Origin: Conidiobolus incongruus B7586 | Lineage: Eukaryota > Entomophthoromycota > Entomophthoromycetes > Entomophthorales > Conidiobolaceae | NCBI GenBank assembly: GCA_000697335.1 | Contig: JNEM01011364.1 | Span: 1 to 17,036, forward strand | Length of the DNA: 17,036 nt | Direction: 5' to 3' | Shown here: piece after piece, positions 10,801-17,036 of the stretch | Layout of the letters: each line of letters opens with the position of its first letter | Position numbering within the stretch: the stretch's first letter is position 1 | Program-made: the position numbers and the translations under genes | Notes under the pieces: generated by a model | Seen by the model: the letters and a program-made list of their open reading frames with translations, nothing else | Database searches by the model: none | Told to the model about the DNA's origin: nothing

Positions 10801-10951
10801 TTGCTTCCTTCACCAAATCATTTAAATATTGTAAATCATTTGAGTCGAGCACTCCACTACTCGGTTTTGTAACCGCTTCGACAGCTTCTAAAGAAAAAGA
10901 ATCTTGGGACATTGAAGTATTAACAATTTTGGGATTAGAAACTGCAGTCAT
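7856..10951 (-). CDS. Phospholipase D with N-terminal tandem Cys-rich (putative zinc) modules
   Basis: A single-exon gene for 1031 residues. Eukaryotic phospholipase D hydrolyses phosphatidylcholine to phosphatidic acid and choline at membranes. Both catalytic HxKxxxxD motifs are intact: H474/K476/D481 (HHQKFLCVD) and H849/K851/D856 (HSKLLIVDD). The family landmarks SAWWLAP (389-395), IIGGLDFAVGRYDT (486-499), MPWHD (616-620), ERWNHHR (639-645), IENQYVVSS (716-724) and NNLNDRS (865-871) are also present. Residues 1-170 are low-complexity with proline runs (PPPP about 113-116). Residues 178-321 hold two tandem eight-Cys modules. An acidic insert (about 505-575) separates the first catalytic motif from MPWHD. 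I see no PX or PH domain, which Spo14-type enzymes normally carry, so membrane targeting may use the Cys modules. The start is the first Met, and an in-frame TAA lies nine bases upstream. The gene is intronless and far less AT-rich than its flanks, unlike the two multi-exon genes here. Confidence 0.95.
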   Translation of the reverse strand: MTAVSNPKIVNTSMSQDSFSLEAVEAVTKPSSGVLDSNDLQYLNDLVKEATPEVSQKQLVPTDNDVDTEFIAGKITEKLGEVENSEQKNFARTLKKLQDQLDKDPKLKEAKKPPPPIQSTPSDSDRKSSTLLAPLLQSAAVPLSPYPSPLLRNTFSESTKETLKNVLDKEKFVAFSYCSWCFECTIHGRVQRNILRRSRFKCTNCTRATLKCQSGCGAMARGHPDYDEYLCAKCDGTISEWGESRTCKKGHCSHCLKHTTHKLLNKGLVLQSTFQCENCKMNTFLCTHCNEDFGVFESNLAVLNELIHFDCIKCAGEIEHWPTEGEHLTVQHDLLASAQVSPRIAYKDPFESFAPVRYGNKCESVVDGKEFFTKSYEYIQGATQSIFISAWWLAPFIYLKRDKLPYSKADRLDHLLWSKANQGVKIYILLWSNSMFLTLCSDQAAEWFDKMNHPNIFMMRHPLYSLPNFFWSHHQKFLCVDYTKAIIGGLDFAVGRYDTYDHILTDLGQVPTTSQDDINEAAPVESEVANLTISELNAEKTEFPIKYGDSEDESIAASLLSFFGSGESNEEKKKAFKESDYHIWPGIDYYQPQQSRPENYQMFKKDIIERNYVCRMPWHDISVAIEGEAAYDACANFVERWNHHREQFGSDHLPVLTLPEFTSVFENYSKGDDNSCQCQLVRSLSEWSGLQNRTKEASVYGSYIAAISRAEHYIYIENQYVVSSTAGGGVENQIVQAIVNRIVWAIENKRTFRVFILFPIPEEQGKPANHMLQLSYQTLFRGGFSLLDQIRLTHPEVDPFEYVGFYFLRNHGKLYKKPENQGFFFTETRPIDNKENLEMVAITDMVFIHSKLLIVDDEVVIIASNNLNDRSMLGDRDSELGVVIVDESRVDIQMDGQPYSARKFAFDLRMKLWREHLGLMGLDFDTHKWVHQLRDPIASASYHGIFRKVAGMNTDIYNRVFPQIPSNKYSKLEDWENFNNDVKEGKVQTGVPESLLDQVQGHLCYHPTKFLNQDSLDWTIMEDMIGNELVS
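9991..10420 (-). repeat. Tandem duplicated eight-Cys module inside the phospholipase D
   Basis: Residues 178-234 and 252-314 of the phospholipase D form two copies of one module. Copy A has Cys at 178, 181, 202, 205, 212, 216, 231 and 234. Copy B has Cys at 252, 255, 276, 279, 286, 289, 311 and 314. The first three spacings are the same in both: C-x2-C, then 20 residues, C-x2-C, then six residues to the next Cys. Matching flanks include CSWC/CSHC, FKCTNC/FQCENC and the closing CAKCDGTISEW/CIKCAGEIEHW. Eight ligands each would suit two zinc ions per module. The first pair resembles a zinc ribbon, but I do not recognise the domain by name. Confidence 0.85.
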
Positions 10952-11159
10952 ACTAAATTAACTAATAACAAAAGTAGTCAATTCACAGAATTATTTTTTT
11001 AAGTTATTAGTCAAAAAAAATTTACAACTTGAAGAATTAATATAATATCAGGTATTAAATAATGATGAATATAGAATAAAATGAAATTAATATGAGTTAA
11101 AAAGGGACAACATTCATTGACATTATTAAGTTTGATTAGATTATTCTACCTTAAATATT
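10952..11159 (-). promoter_or_regulatory. Upstream region of the phospholipase D gene with a 9-bp inverted repeat
   Basis: The 200 bases before the phospholipase D start are AT-rich. A perfect inverted repeat, ACTAATAAC at 10961-10969 and GTTATTAGT at 11003-11011, has its arms 33 bases apart. It could be a paired binding site for a regulator or the base of a weak hairpin in the leader. With arms this short and AT-rich, chance is a real alternative. Confidence 0.25.
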
Positions 11160-11515
11160 ATGATGAATATCCTGCATTGTTTATCTTTCCCAAATCGGAG
11201 ATTATGGGATCACGCCCCCAAATTTTCCTTACCTAGTTTTATTAATATTGCCCTAACATTACATCATGTTGTAAGTCCTCTAAGGTTTATTGGTTTATAC
11301 GCCTTTACCAAACTCTTGAATTTCCAATTGACAAAGGTGGAAAAAAGCGTTGGGTTAATTATTGATGTATGAGTACGGGTTTTTGATGTTGTGATTATTA
11401 GTAGAATTACGTGAATTCAAGGTGATACTTGAATCCAAATTCGCCACCAAGAGTTTCGTCATAGAATTGGTAATTTATTAGTGTTGATAAGCTTGTGACA
11501 ATTTGAAATAATACA
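11160..11515. other. Island of unusual composition with coding-like frames on both strands, unclassified
   Basis: This patch is clearly less AT-rich than its surroundings; it includes a GGGGGCGTGATCCC string on the minus strand near 11207-11220. A plus-strand frame runs stop-free from ATG 11160 to 11372 (70 residues, for example LSFPNRRLWDHAPKFSLPS and RFIGLYAFTKLLNFQLTK). The minus strand also reads as protein over the same stretch (for example FSTFVNWKFKSLVKAYKPIN and SHNLRFGKDKQCRIF). Beyond it, at about 11410-11515, a further minus-strand run ends DETLGGEFGFKYHLEFT. It could be a fragment of an inserted repeat or mobile element, a decayed gene, or a conserved regulatory region of the phospholipase D gene. 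I cannot tell which, and nothing in it is a working gene that I recognise. It appears broken at several points. Confidence 0.35.
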
Positions 11516-11799
11516 ACTCAAATTGATATATTTTATAAATTTCGCCATAGTTATTTTCATTGAAAATTTTTATAATTATTCTAGATATAATATCCCTTAT
11601 AATGTTATTTGAATAAATACATATAAATTAAGATATTAGATGTACTTAGATTGATATTAAATTTGAAATTTATTGAGATATATATCTACTTAATAAGGAT
11701 CAATTTAAATTTCTTACTCCGAAATTATCATGATTGAAATTGAGGATTTGAGAATATTTGGGTAAAAATACTCATACAACTTTTAGATTAAATTATAAT

Positions 11800-12120
11800 T
11801 TAAGAATCTAGCCTTGACACTTGTCTATTGATTGTATTTTCAAGTGAAAAAGGAGCAAACTTTTGAAAATTACAACCAATATGAACGCTTGAATCAGTGA
11901 TATTTAATAATCTCTCAAATTCAAAGACAGAATTTATTAGATATTATTTTGACTTAATAATTTTCACATACTATAAAACCTCAAAACTAATTGGATAAGT
12001 CCTAAATTTTCTCATTAAATAATTCATTCATTATTTATTTTTGAGTTTAATTCTTGATTTTAGAAATGTTAGTAAATTCAGGTAATTACTTATATACATG
12101 ATAAGATCAAAATTTATATT
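11800..12120 (-). pseudogene. Decayed coding sequence, possibly F-box/RNI-like
   Basis: One minus-strand frame covers 107 codons with only four internal stops, where about ten would be expected. Its final 47 codons are fully open and clearly protein-like (VFEFERLLNITDSSVHIGC, then NFQKFAPFSLENTINRQV). Near the start, NINFDLIMYISNYLNLLTFL has the spacing of an F-box helix region. Fungi of the suspected group carry many F-box/leucine-rich (RNI-like) genes, so such an origin is plausible, but it is a guess from short matches. There is no start or splice context that would give a working product. Confidence 0.4.
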
Positions 12121-12247
12121 CTGAATTCTTTATAATATAGTTTAACATAATTATTTAATAAAATACTGTATGATCTTTTAAAGTTCTAAATCCTTTTACA
12201 CAATTATTATATAACTCTTAAATTATTAATCACATTGAAAAATAAAG

Positions 12248-12530
12248 TTATACTGATAATTGCTCAAAATTATTCACCGTATGAAGATTAAATTGATATT
12301 TCAGTATTATTAAATATAATCTCTTATATCGATCAATTTATGTTGATTTTACATTCAAGATACAATGAATCTTTAATGTTTTTAATACTGTTCACCATAT
12401 TAAATTAATTACAGTGCAAGTGTAAGACACCTTTTGCCATATACTACCAATATCAAATACTAAATTATTGATAAAATATTATAAAATTATAGTTTATTTA
12501 TTTACCAAAAACAATAGAACCATTAACTGT
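12248..12530 (-). pseudogene. Decayed coding sequence, possibly a membrane protein
   Basis: A minus-strand frame of about 94 codons has four internal stops before its end at 12248. It includes MVLLFLVNK, then YFINNLVFDIGSIWQKVSY, TCTVINLIW, and an open 29-codon tail beginning IDRYKRLYLIILKYQF. The mix of hydrophobic stretches and a DRY-like triplet recalls seven-helix receptors, but this is weak evidence. I read it as a host gene remnant and see no route to an intact protein. Confidence 0.3.
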
Positions 12531-12864
12531 TAAAAAATGAATTTATTAAAATATAAAATTAACAATATGACAAAGTTTAATTATATATTAATCATTATAT
12601 TGATAATTATATTTCTGAAACTTTTATAGCTGTAGTACTCATTTTATTCTCCTAATGATATATATATATAATGTCAAAATTCCTTCAAAGTTCAAAATGG
12701 ATTTGATTCATAAGAAAAATTTCGAATATATTCTTTATATAATATAACTAAGAAAATTTTAAGTTATTTTTAAAACATTTATTATCCCAAATTTTTTAAT
12801 GGTTGGTATAATCAGTTTCGAATAAATATTAATTTATCATAGTGATTAGCAATGATATTAAAAT

Positions 12865-13133
12865 TTAAAAATCTCTATATTTCTTATGGATTTCGTAAAT
12901 ATCATCGAATAGAATCCAGTCAAATTCATAATCATTGAGTTTCTTGGGTGACACGTGAAATGAAGAATTATTTTCATTTTTAACATAGTGAACGTTATCG
13001 AGTATGTTTATTGTTTAAAATCTATGAACTCATTTGCTAGAAATTAATATCATATTCCAAATGATTTTATTTTCTCTAGATTGTTTGGTATTTTAAAATT
13101 AAGTTTCACTAGGATAGCATCATGTGGATCACC
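12865..13133 (-). pseudogene. Decayed coding sequence with a frameshift, possibly RNI-like
   Basis: Two minus-strand frames carry protein-like sequence in order. The upstream one (from 13133) reads GDPHDAILVKLNFKIPNNLE and is open for about 27 codons. After a shift, the second reads NILDNVHYVKNENNSSFHVS, then KKLNDYEFDWILFDDIYEI, and ends HKKYRDF at a stop at 12865, open for about 50 codons. The second part has ordinary codon and residue use and is the clearest coding trace in the spacer. The pattern fits a leucine-rich-repeat-like tail. The frameshift and extra stops between the parts argue against a working gene, unless an intron that I cannot place joins them. Confidence 0.4.
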
Positions 13134-14046
13134 TTATATAAATAACGATCAATAATAAGATTATAACCCTTCGGTTATAGAATATAAGAAAAAATTATGT
13201 TTATATGATAGATTATTTTAACAACCATTGCTAGAGTTATGCACTCATAGTTATCCAGCCTTTATTATGCTCTCTATTTAAGAATTTATTTACATCTTTT
13301 TCCAATTGCGTTCAAAAATGATAATAGCACATTGATAATATTTTACCAAGAGAAAATATTCTAAATTTAGTTCAAATAAATCTATATTATAAAAATTTCA
13401 TTTGATTAAATTATTTAGAATTATATCAGTTGATTAAAATATTATATATATAACATTTATTTTAGATTGTTAATTGCATATAATGGTAGTTTATGTGGTT
13501 ATATAAATCTGATTATTATCCATCTATATTTCAACTATATTAACTCATCATTATTCTTTGTAATAAAAAAATTATCTTTTAATTGCGTAGATTTCAAAGT
13601 TTAAAAAAAATTAATTTTCAAAGTAATTTAATAATAAGAATAATCATATTACAAAATATCAATATGATATAACAAGTATTATATAAAGTACATTAATTCT
13701 TAATAATAAATATATTGATCAAATTAATATTTGGACTTGAAGGATAGTAAAGAGATTTTGAAATAAAAAATTAAATATAAAGCATATATTATTACTCATA
13801 ATACAAATATCATAAAACCATAGAGATAATAAGCAATTATTAACATAAATATCTAATATCAAATTGAGAAATTGAATATATTTTCATTAATAAAACATTA
13901 TAAACTAAATTTAAACGAATAGTTTGAACATATCAATTTGATCAAAGAATAAAATATCAAGAAATTTTTAATTTTGGTTAAGCAAATTAATGGTGAAATA
14001 TAAAAAAAAATCACTGAAAATTGTGATAAAAGTGAGAATCTATTAT

Positions 14047-14052
14047 TTTATT
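14047..14052 (-). terminator. Candidate polyadenylation signal AATAAA after the Old Yellow Enzyme gene
   Basis: The minus strand reads AATAAA about 33 bases beyond the TAA stop of the Old Yellow Enzyme gene. Its position suits a 3'-end processing signal, but such strings are frequent in DNA this rich in A and T. Confidence 0.3.
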
Positions 14053-14084
14053 AAAGAAATTATAAAAATACTATGATTGGGAAA

Positions 14085-15260
14085 TTATCTGTGACTAGGT
14101 TGAGTGTAGTGGTATTGAGTTAGCCATTGTACACCCTGATTCAATTCAACTCCAGCTCGCTTAACAAAGCTAGGATCTTTCAGGAATTCTCGTCCAATAA
14201 AGATCAAATCAGCTTTTTCTTCTTCCAAAATAGCATTGGCATCCGAAGGAGTAGTTATTAAACCAACAGCTCCAGTTAATACACCAACTTCTTCACGAAT
14301 TCTATGAGCGAAAGGAACTTGATAACGAGGTCCAACTGGAATCTTTTGTCTTGGAGAATTACCACCAGAGGATGAATCAATCAAATCAACTCCCTTCTCT
14401 TTCAAGAGATGTGCAAGCTTAACAGTTTGTTCCAAGTCCCATGTTTCTTCTTGATCAACCCAATCAGTTGAACTCAATCTGACAAATAATGGCTTTTCTT
14501 TAGGCCATACTTGAGTAACCCCATCAATCAATTCTAATAAGAATCGAGTTCGATTTTCAAAACTACCTCCATATTCGTCTGTACGGTGATTGGAAACAGG
14601 ACTGAGGAAGGAATGAATGAGATAACCATGAGCTCCATGAATTTCAAGAACATCATAACCAGCATCATTCACTCTTCTAGCTGCTACTTTGAATGATTCG
14701 ATTAATTCTTTGATTTGATCTTTGGTAAGTGCTTGTGGTTTAATAAAACCTTCAGTGTCCCAAATTTCATCAGAAGGTCCAACTACACTCCATCCACCAT
14801 CTTCAGATCCCACAACTCCTTTAGGATTAGGGAAGAAAGGAGGGAAAGTACTAGCTTTGCGACCAGCATGAGCAATTTGAATACCAATTTTACCACCGAG
14901 ATTGTGAACCAAATCAACTACTCGTTTATGACCTTCAACATGTTCTTCATGATAAATACCAGCACAATAAGGAGTAATTCTTCCATTAGCTTGGACAGCA
15001 GTAGCTTCAACAATGATCAAACCAGCTCCATTCAAAGCATATTGGCCATAGTGAGCAAGATGGAAATCAGTCAAATAACCATCTTCAGATGAGTACATGC
15101 ACATAGGACTGACGACTACTCGATTGGGCAAAGTGACAGATTTGATGGTAAAAGGTTGCAATAACTTGGGTACATCTTCGATCTTTTGAGCTTTCTTCAA
15201 TATAGCTTGACCAGGAGTAGCAGTGATAGGGTGGTAGAATTGGGTAGGATTGTTAACCAT
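14085..15260 (-). CDS. Old Yellow Enzyme family NAD(P)H:flavin oxidoreductase, YqjM-like
   Basis: An intronless gene for 391 residues encoding an FMN-dependent TIM-barrel ene-reductase. Enzymes of this class use NAD(P)H to reduce activated C=C bonds in enones and related electrophiles, often in detoxification. Family marks run in order: [17 protein letters not shown] (45-61, with C54 and Y56 at the places of the redox-tuning Cys and Tyr of YqjM), QIAHAGRKAS (128-137), the substrate-anchoring pair H208/H211 with Y213 (HGAHGYL), FLSPVSNHRTDEYGGSFENR (218-237), R261 and the phosphate-binding IGREFL near 355-360. The length is somewhat over the bacterial 340, with about 30 extra residues before the barrel. 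All key residues are present. I see no signal peptide or peroxisomal tail, so it is probably cytosolic. A TATAAAT lies about 84-90 bases upstream. A second copy begins on the other strand at 16810, identical over the stretch visible here. Confidence 0.95.
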   Translation of the reverse strand: MVNNPTQFYHPITATPGQAILKKAQKIEDVPKLLQPFTIKSVTLPNRVVVSPMCMYSSEDGYLTDFHLAHYGQYALNGAGLIIVEATAVQANGRITPYCAGIYHEEHVEGHKRVVDLVHNLGGKIGIQIAHAGRKASTFPPFFPNPKGVVGSEDGGWSVVGPSDEIWDTEGFIKPQALTKDQIKELIESFKVAARRVNDAGYDVLEIHGAHGYLIHSFLSPVSNHRTDEYGGSFENRTRFLLELIDGVTQVWPKEKPLFVRLSSTDWVDQEETWDLEQTVKLAHLLKEKGVDLIDSSSGGNSPRQKIPVGPRYQVPFAHRIREEVGVLTGAVGLITTPSDANAILEEEKADLIFIGREFLKDPSFVKRAGVELNQGVQWLTQYHYTQPSHR

Positions 15261-15384
15261 TTTGATGATGTAAAGATAAAGCTAATATAAATACAGTTGA
15301 TTAAGTATGTTGATGATTCAATACCCAACAAAGAGTTGTCGGTATTTATACTATTTTATACATGATATGATCTAAATAAATTTG
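15034..15384 (-). repeat. Left arm of a perfect inverted duplication (Old Yellow Enzyme 5' half and leader)
   Basis: This arm is the exact reverse complement of 16686-17036. It covers 227 coding bases and 124 bases of 5' flank. I compared it base by base and found no difference. Identity ends abruptly at 15384; beyond it the flanks share nothing but a few AT-rich bases. The arm is at least 351 bases long, and its true length is unknown because the partner runs off the window. Confidence 0.95.
15344..15350 (-). promoter_or_regulatory. TATA-like element of the left Old Yellow Enzyme gene
   Basis: The minus strand reads TATAAAT about 84-90 bases before the ATG. It lies inside the duplicated leader and is mirrored at 16720-16726. 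The leader also holds a TGAATCA (complement of 15314-15320) that resembles an AP-1/Yap-type bZIP site. This would suit a gene answering oxidative or electrophile stress, but it is inference from a seven-base match. Confidence 0.4.
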
Positions 15385-16082
15385 CATAAATTAAATTTGA
15401 ATTAAAAATAATTAGCAATCCACTCGATCGGAATTTTTAAATGATGTGATTAATAGAAACTATTACGATTTGACAATATTTTTAATATTCCTGTATTACA
15501 ATAATTACTAATCAAAAATTTTTCATTTATTATTCAATATTAAAATATAAAAATTATTCCAGTTTATTATATCTATACTATTTGTTATCACTAAATTAAT
15601 AATATATTCATTTACTTTATGAATCATTAATATTATCAACTGAATTGAATAATATTATTTCAATTATAACTATTATGACATAAAAAGGAAATGATAAAAA
15701 AATTTTCAAATTTATTATTGAAAAATACCTTATGGGAAATGAATATTTTATTAGATTGATTTATCAATAAAATTAGACTTTATTGAGTACTTGAAATTAT
15801 AGGATTTAACTCATAATATTTTGATATTTGTTATATGGTGAATATTATTAATTCAGTCTAATTTTGAAATGTAGTATACATTGATATATAATTAATAAAA
15901 TTTTAATAAATATATATTATTTATAAATAGTAATTTTTAAAAAAAGTTTTGAACTTTATAAATAATTATTTCCATAATTAATAAATATTAGAAATGAGAA
16001 TACAATGGTATTAAAATATATTTTGAAATATTTTATAATTTTATTTTAAAAAAATCAAAGCACTAAAATTTATTTACTTGTC

Positions 16083-16132
<50 letters not shown>

Positions 16133-16685
16133 AAATATATAACTTTGAAATAATAAAATTGTTAAAGTCAATTTTATAATATATTAAATATTAGAAAGAA
16201 CTGAATATTTATTTATTTTGTTTTAAGTAATTTTAAAATCAGATCAGTTGAAAAAAAAATAAAAATTAACAAAAATAATATTATAAATATATATGTAAAA
16301 TTTGGGAGTATAATCACATTGATAACATTAATAAAATTTTCGTATCAGATAAACTTGATTTAAAATTATTAAAATCATAATAACAATCATTTGAAAAACA
16401 AGATGTTTATTAAATTTTAATAAATAGTCCCATTAAGTATATGTTAATATATTTTAACATATGTGTATTAGTTATAAATGAAATATAATATACAATATAT
16501 TCAAAAGATTATATTTTTAAAATGCAGAAAACTTAATTTTTTTTGCATTATTGATTACTAATCGAAGTAGTACAAAATTGAAAAATTGGTTAGAAACTGG
16601 ATTCCCAAACATATGGATAAATTGAAATCATCTTTCATTATCAAATTTATTATTAATAATCTGATTAGATTATAAGTTTAATTTA
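15385..16685. other. Unique AT-rich spacer between the two inverted arms
   Basis: A 1301-base spacer separates the two diverging gene leaders and is centred near 16035. It has no intact gene. It includes a (TA) microsatellite at 16086-16128 and a short plus-strand coding-like run at 16521-16625 (for example KLKNWLETGFPNIWIN), probably another remnant. I found no inverted symmetry within the spacer, so the duplication boundary is sharp. Confidence 0.7.
16086..16128. repeat. (TA)n microsatellite, about 21 units
   Basis: An unbroken run of alternating T and A covers 43 bases. Such runs can form cruciforms, stall replication and vary in length between individuals. It lies about 70 bases from the centre of symmetry of the inverted duplication. 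Confidence 0.95.
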
Positions 16686-16719
16686 CAAATTTATTTAGAT
16701 CATATCATGTATAAAATAG

Positions 16720-16726
16720 TATAAAT
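16720..16726 (+). promoter_or_regulatory. TATA-like element of the right Old Yellow Enzyme copy
   Basis: TATAAAT lies about 84-90 bases before the ATG at 16810, in the duplicated leader. A TGAATCA motif follows at 16750-16756. Because the whole 124-base leader is shared, both copies probably have the same core promoter, while more distant regulation may differ. Confidence 0.4.
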
Positions 16727-16809
16727 ACCGACAACTCTTTGTTGGGTATTGAATCATCAACATACTTAATCAACTGTATTTATATTAGCTTTATCTTTAC
16801 ATCATCAAA

Positions 16810-17036
16810 ATGGTTAACAATCCTACCCAATTCTACCACCCTATCACTGCTACTCCTGGTCAAGCTATATTGAAGAAAGCTCAAAAGATCGAAGATGTAC
16901 CCAAGTTATTGCAACCTTTTACCATCAAATCTGTCACTTTGCCCAATCGAGTAGTCGTCAGTCCTATGTGCATGTACTCATCTGAAGATGGTTATTTGAC
17001 TGATTTCCATCTTGCTCACTATGGCCAATATGCTTT
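16810..17036 (+). CDS. Second copy of the Old Yellow Enzyme gene, 5' part only
   Basis: The ATG at 16810 (context AAAATGG) opens a frame that stays open to the window edge, giving 75 full codons. The protein is identical to residues 1-75 of the left copy, and no synonymous difference is present. It already includes the [17 protein letters not shown] flavin-site segment with C54. The gene continues beyond the window, so I cannot say whether it is whole. The two copies are transcribed away from each other. If complete, it would double the dose of the same FMN-dependent ene-reductase. Confidence 0.93.
   Translation, partial: MVNNPTQFYHPITATPGQAILKKAQKIEDVPKLLQPFTIKSVTLPNRVVVSPMCMYSSEDGYLTDFHLAHYGQYA

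Larger units (their letters stand above)
11516..14084. other. AT-rich spacer between the phospholipase D flank and the Old Yellow Enzyme gene
   Basis: About 2.6 kb with no intact gene. It holds three decayed coding stretches on the minus strand (11800-12120, 12248-12530 and 12865-13133), listed separately. The stretch 13140-14084 shows nothing I can support apart from a slightly less AT-rich patch around 13210-13320 with short open runs on both strands. The 3' flank of the Old Yellow Enzyme gene lies at its right end. Confidence 0.55.
16686..17036 (+). repeat. Right arm of the perfect inverted duplication (truncated by the window)
   Basis: The exact reverse complement of 15034-15384. Identity begins sharply at 16686 and is still perfect where the window ends, so the arm must continue. 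It carries the same 124-base leader and the first 227 coding bases of the Old Yellow Enzyme gene. Confidence 0.95.

Noticed and set aside
10725-10961. Plus-strand frame opposite the N-terminus of the phospholipase D
   Set aside because: Shadow frame over a low-complexity coding region.
14715-15092. Plus-strand frame of 125 residues inside the Old Yellow Enzyme gene
   Set aside because: It is antisense to a clearly conserved enzyme and has no recognisable features.
16086-16128. TA run considered as part of an array or telomere-like repeat
   Set aside because: It is a plain dinucleotide microsatellite with no spacers or larger unit.

Overview
This window is nuclear DNA from an AT-rich eukaryote, most likely an early-diverging fungus. 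Conidiobolus-like Entomophthoromycotina is my best guess, but it is an inference. The evidence is: short introns (52-73 bases) with GT..AG ends and T-rich acceptors; spacers that look well over 80% AT; clearly more GC-rich coding islands; a nuclear tRNA gene with internal promoter boxes; and a eukaryotic phospholipase D and a Yippee protein. An AT-rich amoebozoan cannot be fully excluded. All three stop codons are used as stops, so the genetic code looks standard.

Layout. 1-2368 is AT-rich spacer with only weak coding-like traces. 2369-3894 (minus) is a four-exon gene for a 448-residue Ser/Asn-rich protein that I cannot name. 4019-4101 (minus) is an intronless tRNA-Leu with anticodon CAA. 4536-5084 (plus) is a decayed coding sequence. 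5613-6109 (minus) is a four-exon Yippee-family zinc protein, complete at 110 residues. 6110-7855 is spacer with a short decayed coding fragment. 7856-10951 (minus) is a large single-exon phospholipase D with a duplicated Cys-rich module in front. 10952-14084 is spacer with an island of unusual composition (about 11160-11515) and three further decayed coding stretches. 14085-15260 (minus) is an intronless Old Yellow Enzyme of the YqjM-like class. At 16810 a second copy of that gene starts on the plus strand and runs off the window.

The most striking structure is the pair of Old Yellow Enzyme genes. They face away from each other across a 1301-base unique AT-rich spacer. Every base I could compare is identical, 351 in each arm, including 124 bases of 5' flank, and the identity stops sharply. 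This is a very recent inverted duplication, a gene-converted pair, or an assembly foldback. The second notable item is the phospholipase D: I see no PX or PH domain, but two tandem eight-Cys modules with nearly the same spacing.

The genes do not form an operon or an obvious pathway. Each is an independent transcription unit, and the spacers look like a graveyard of decayed host genes.
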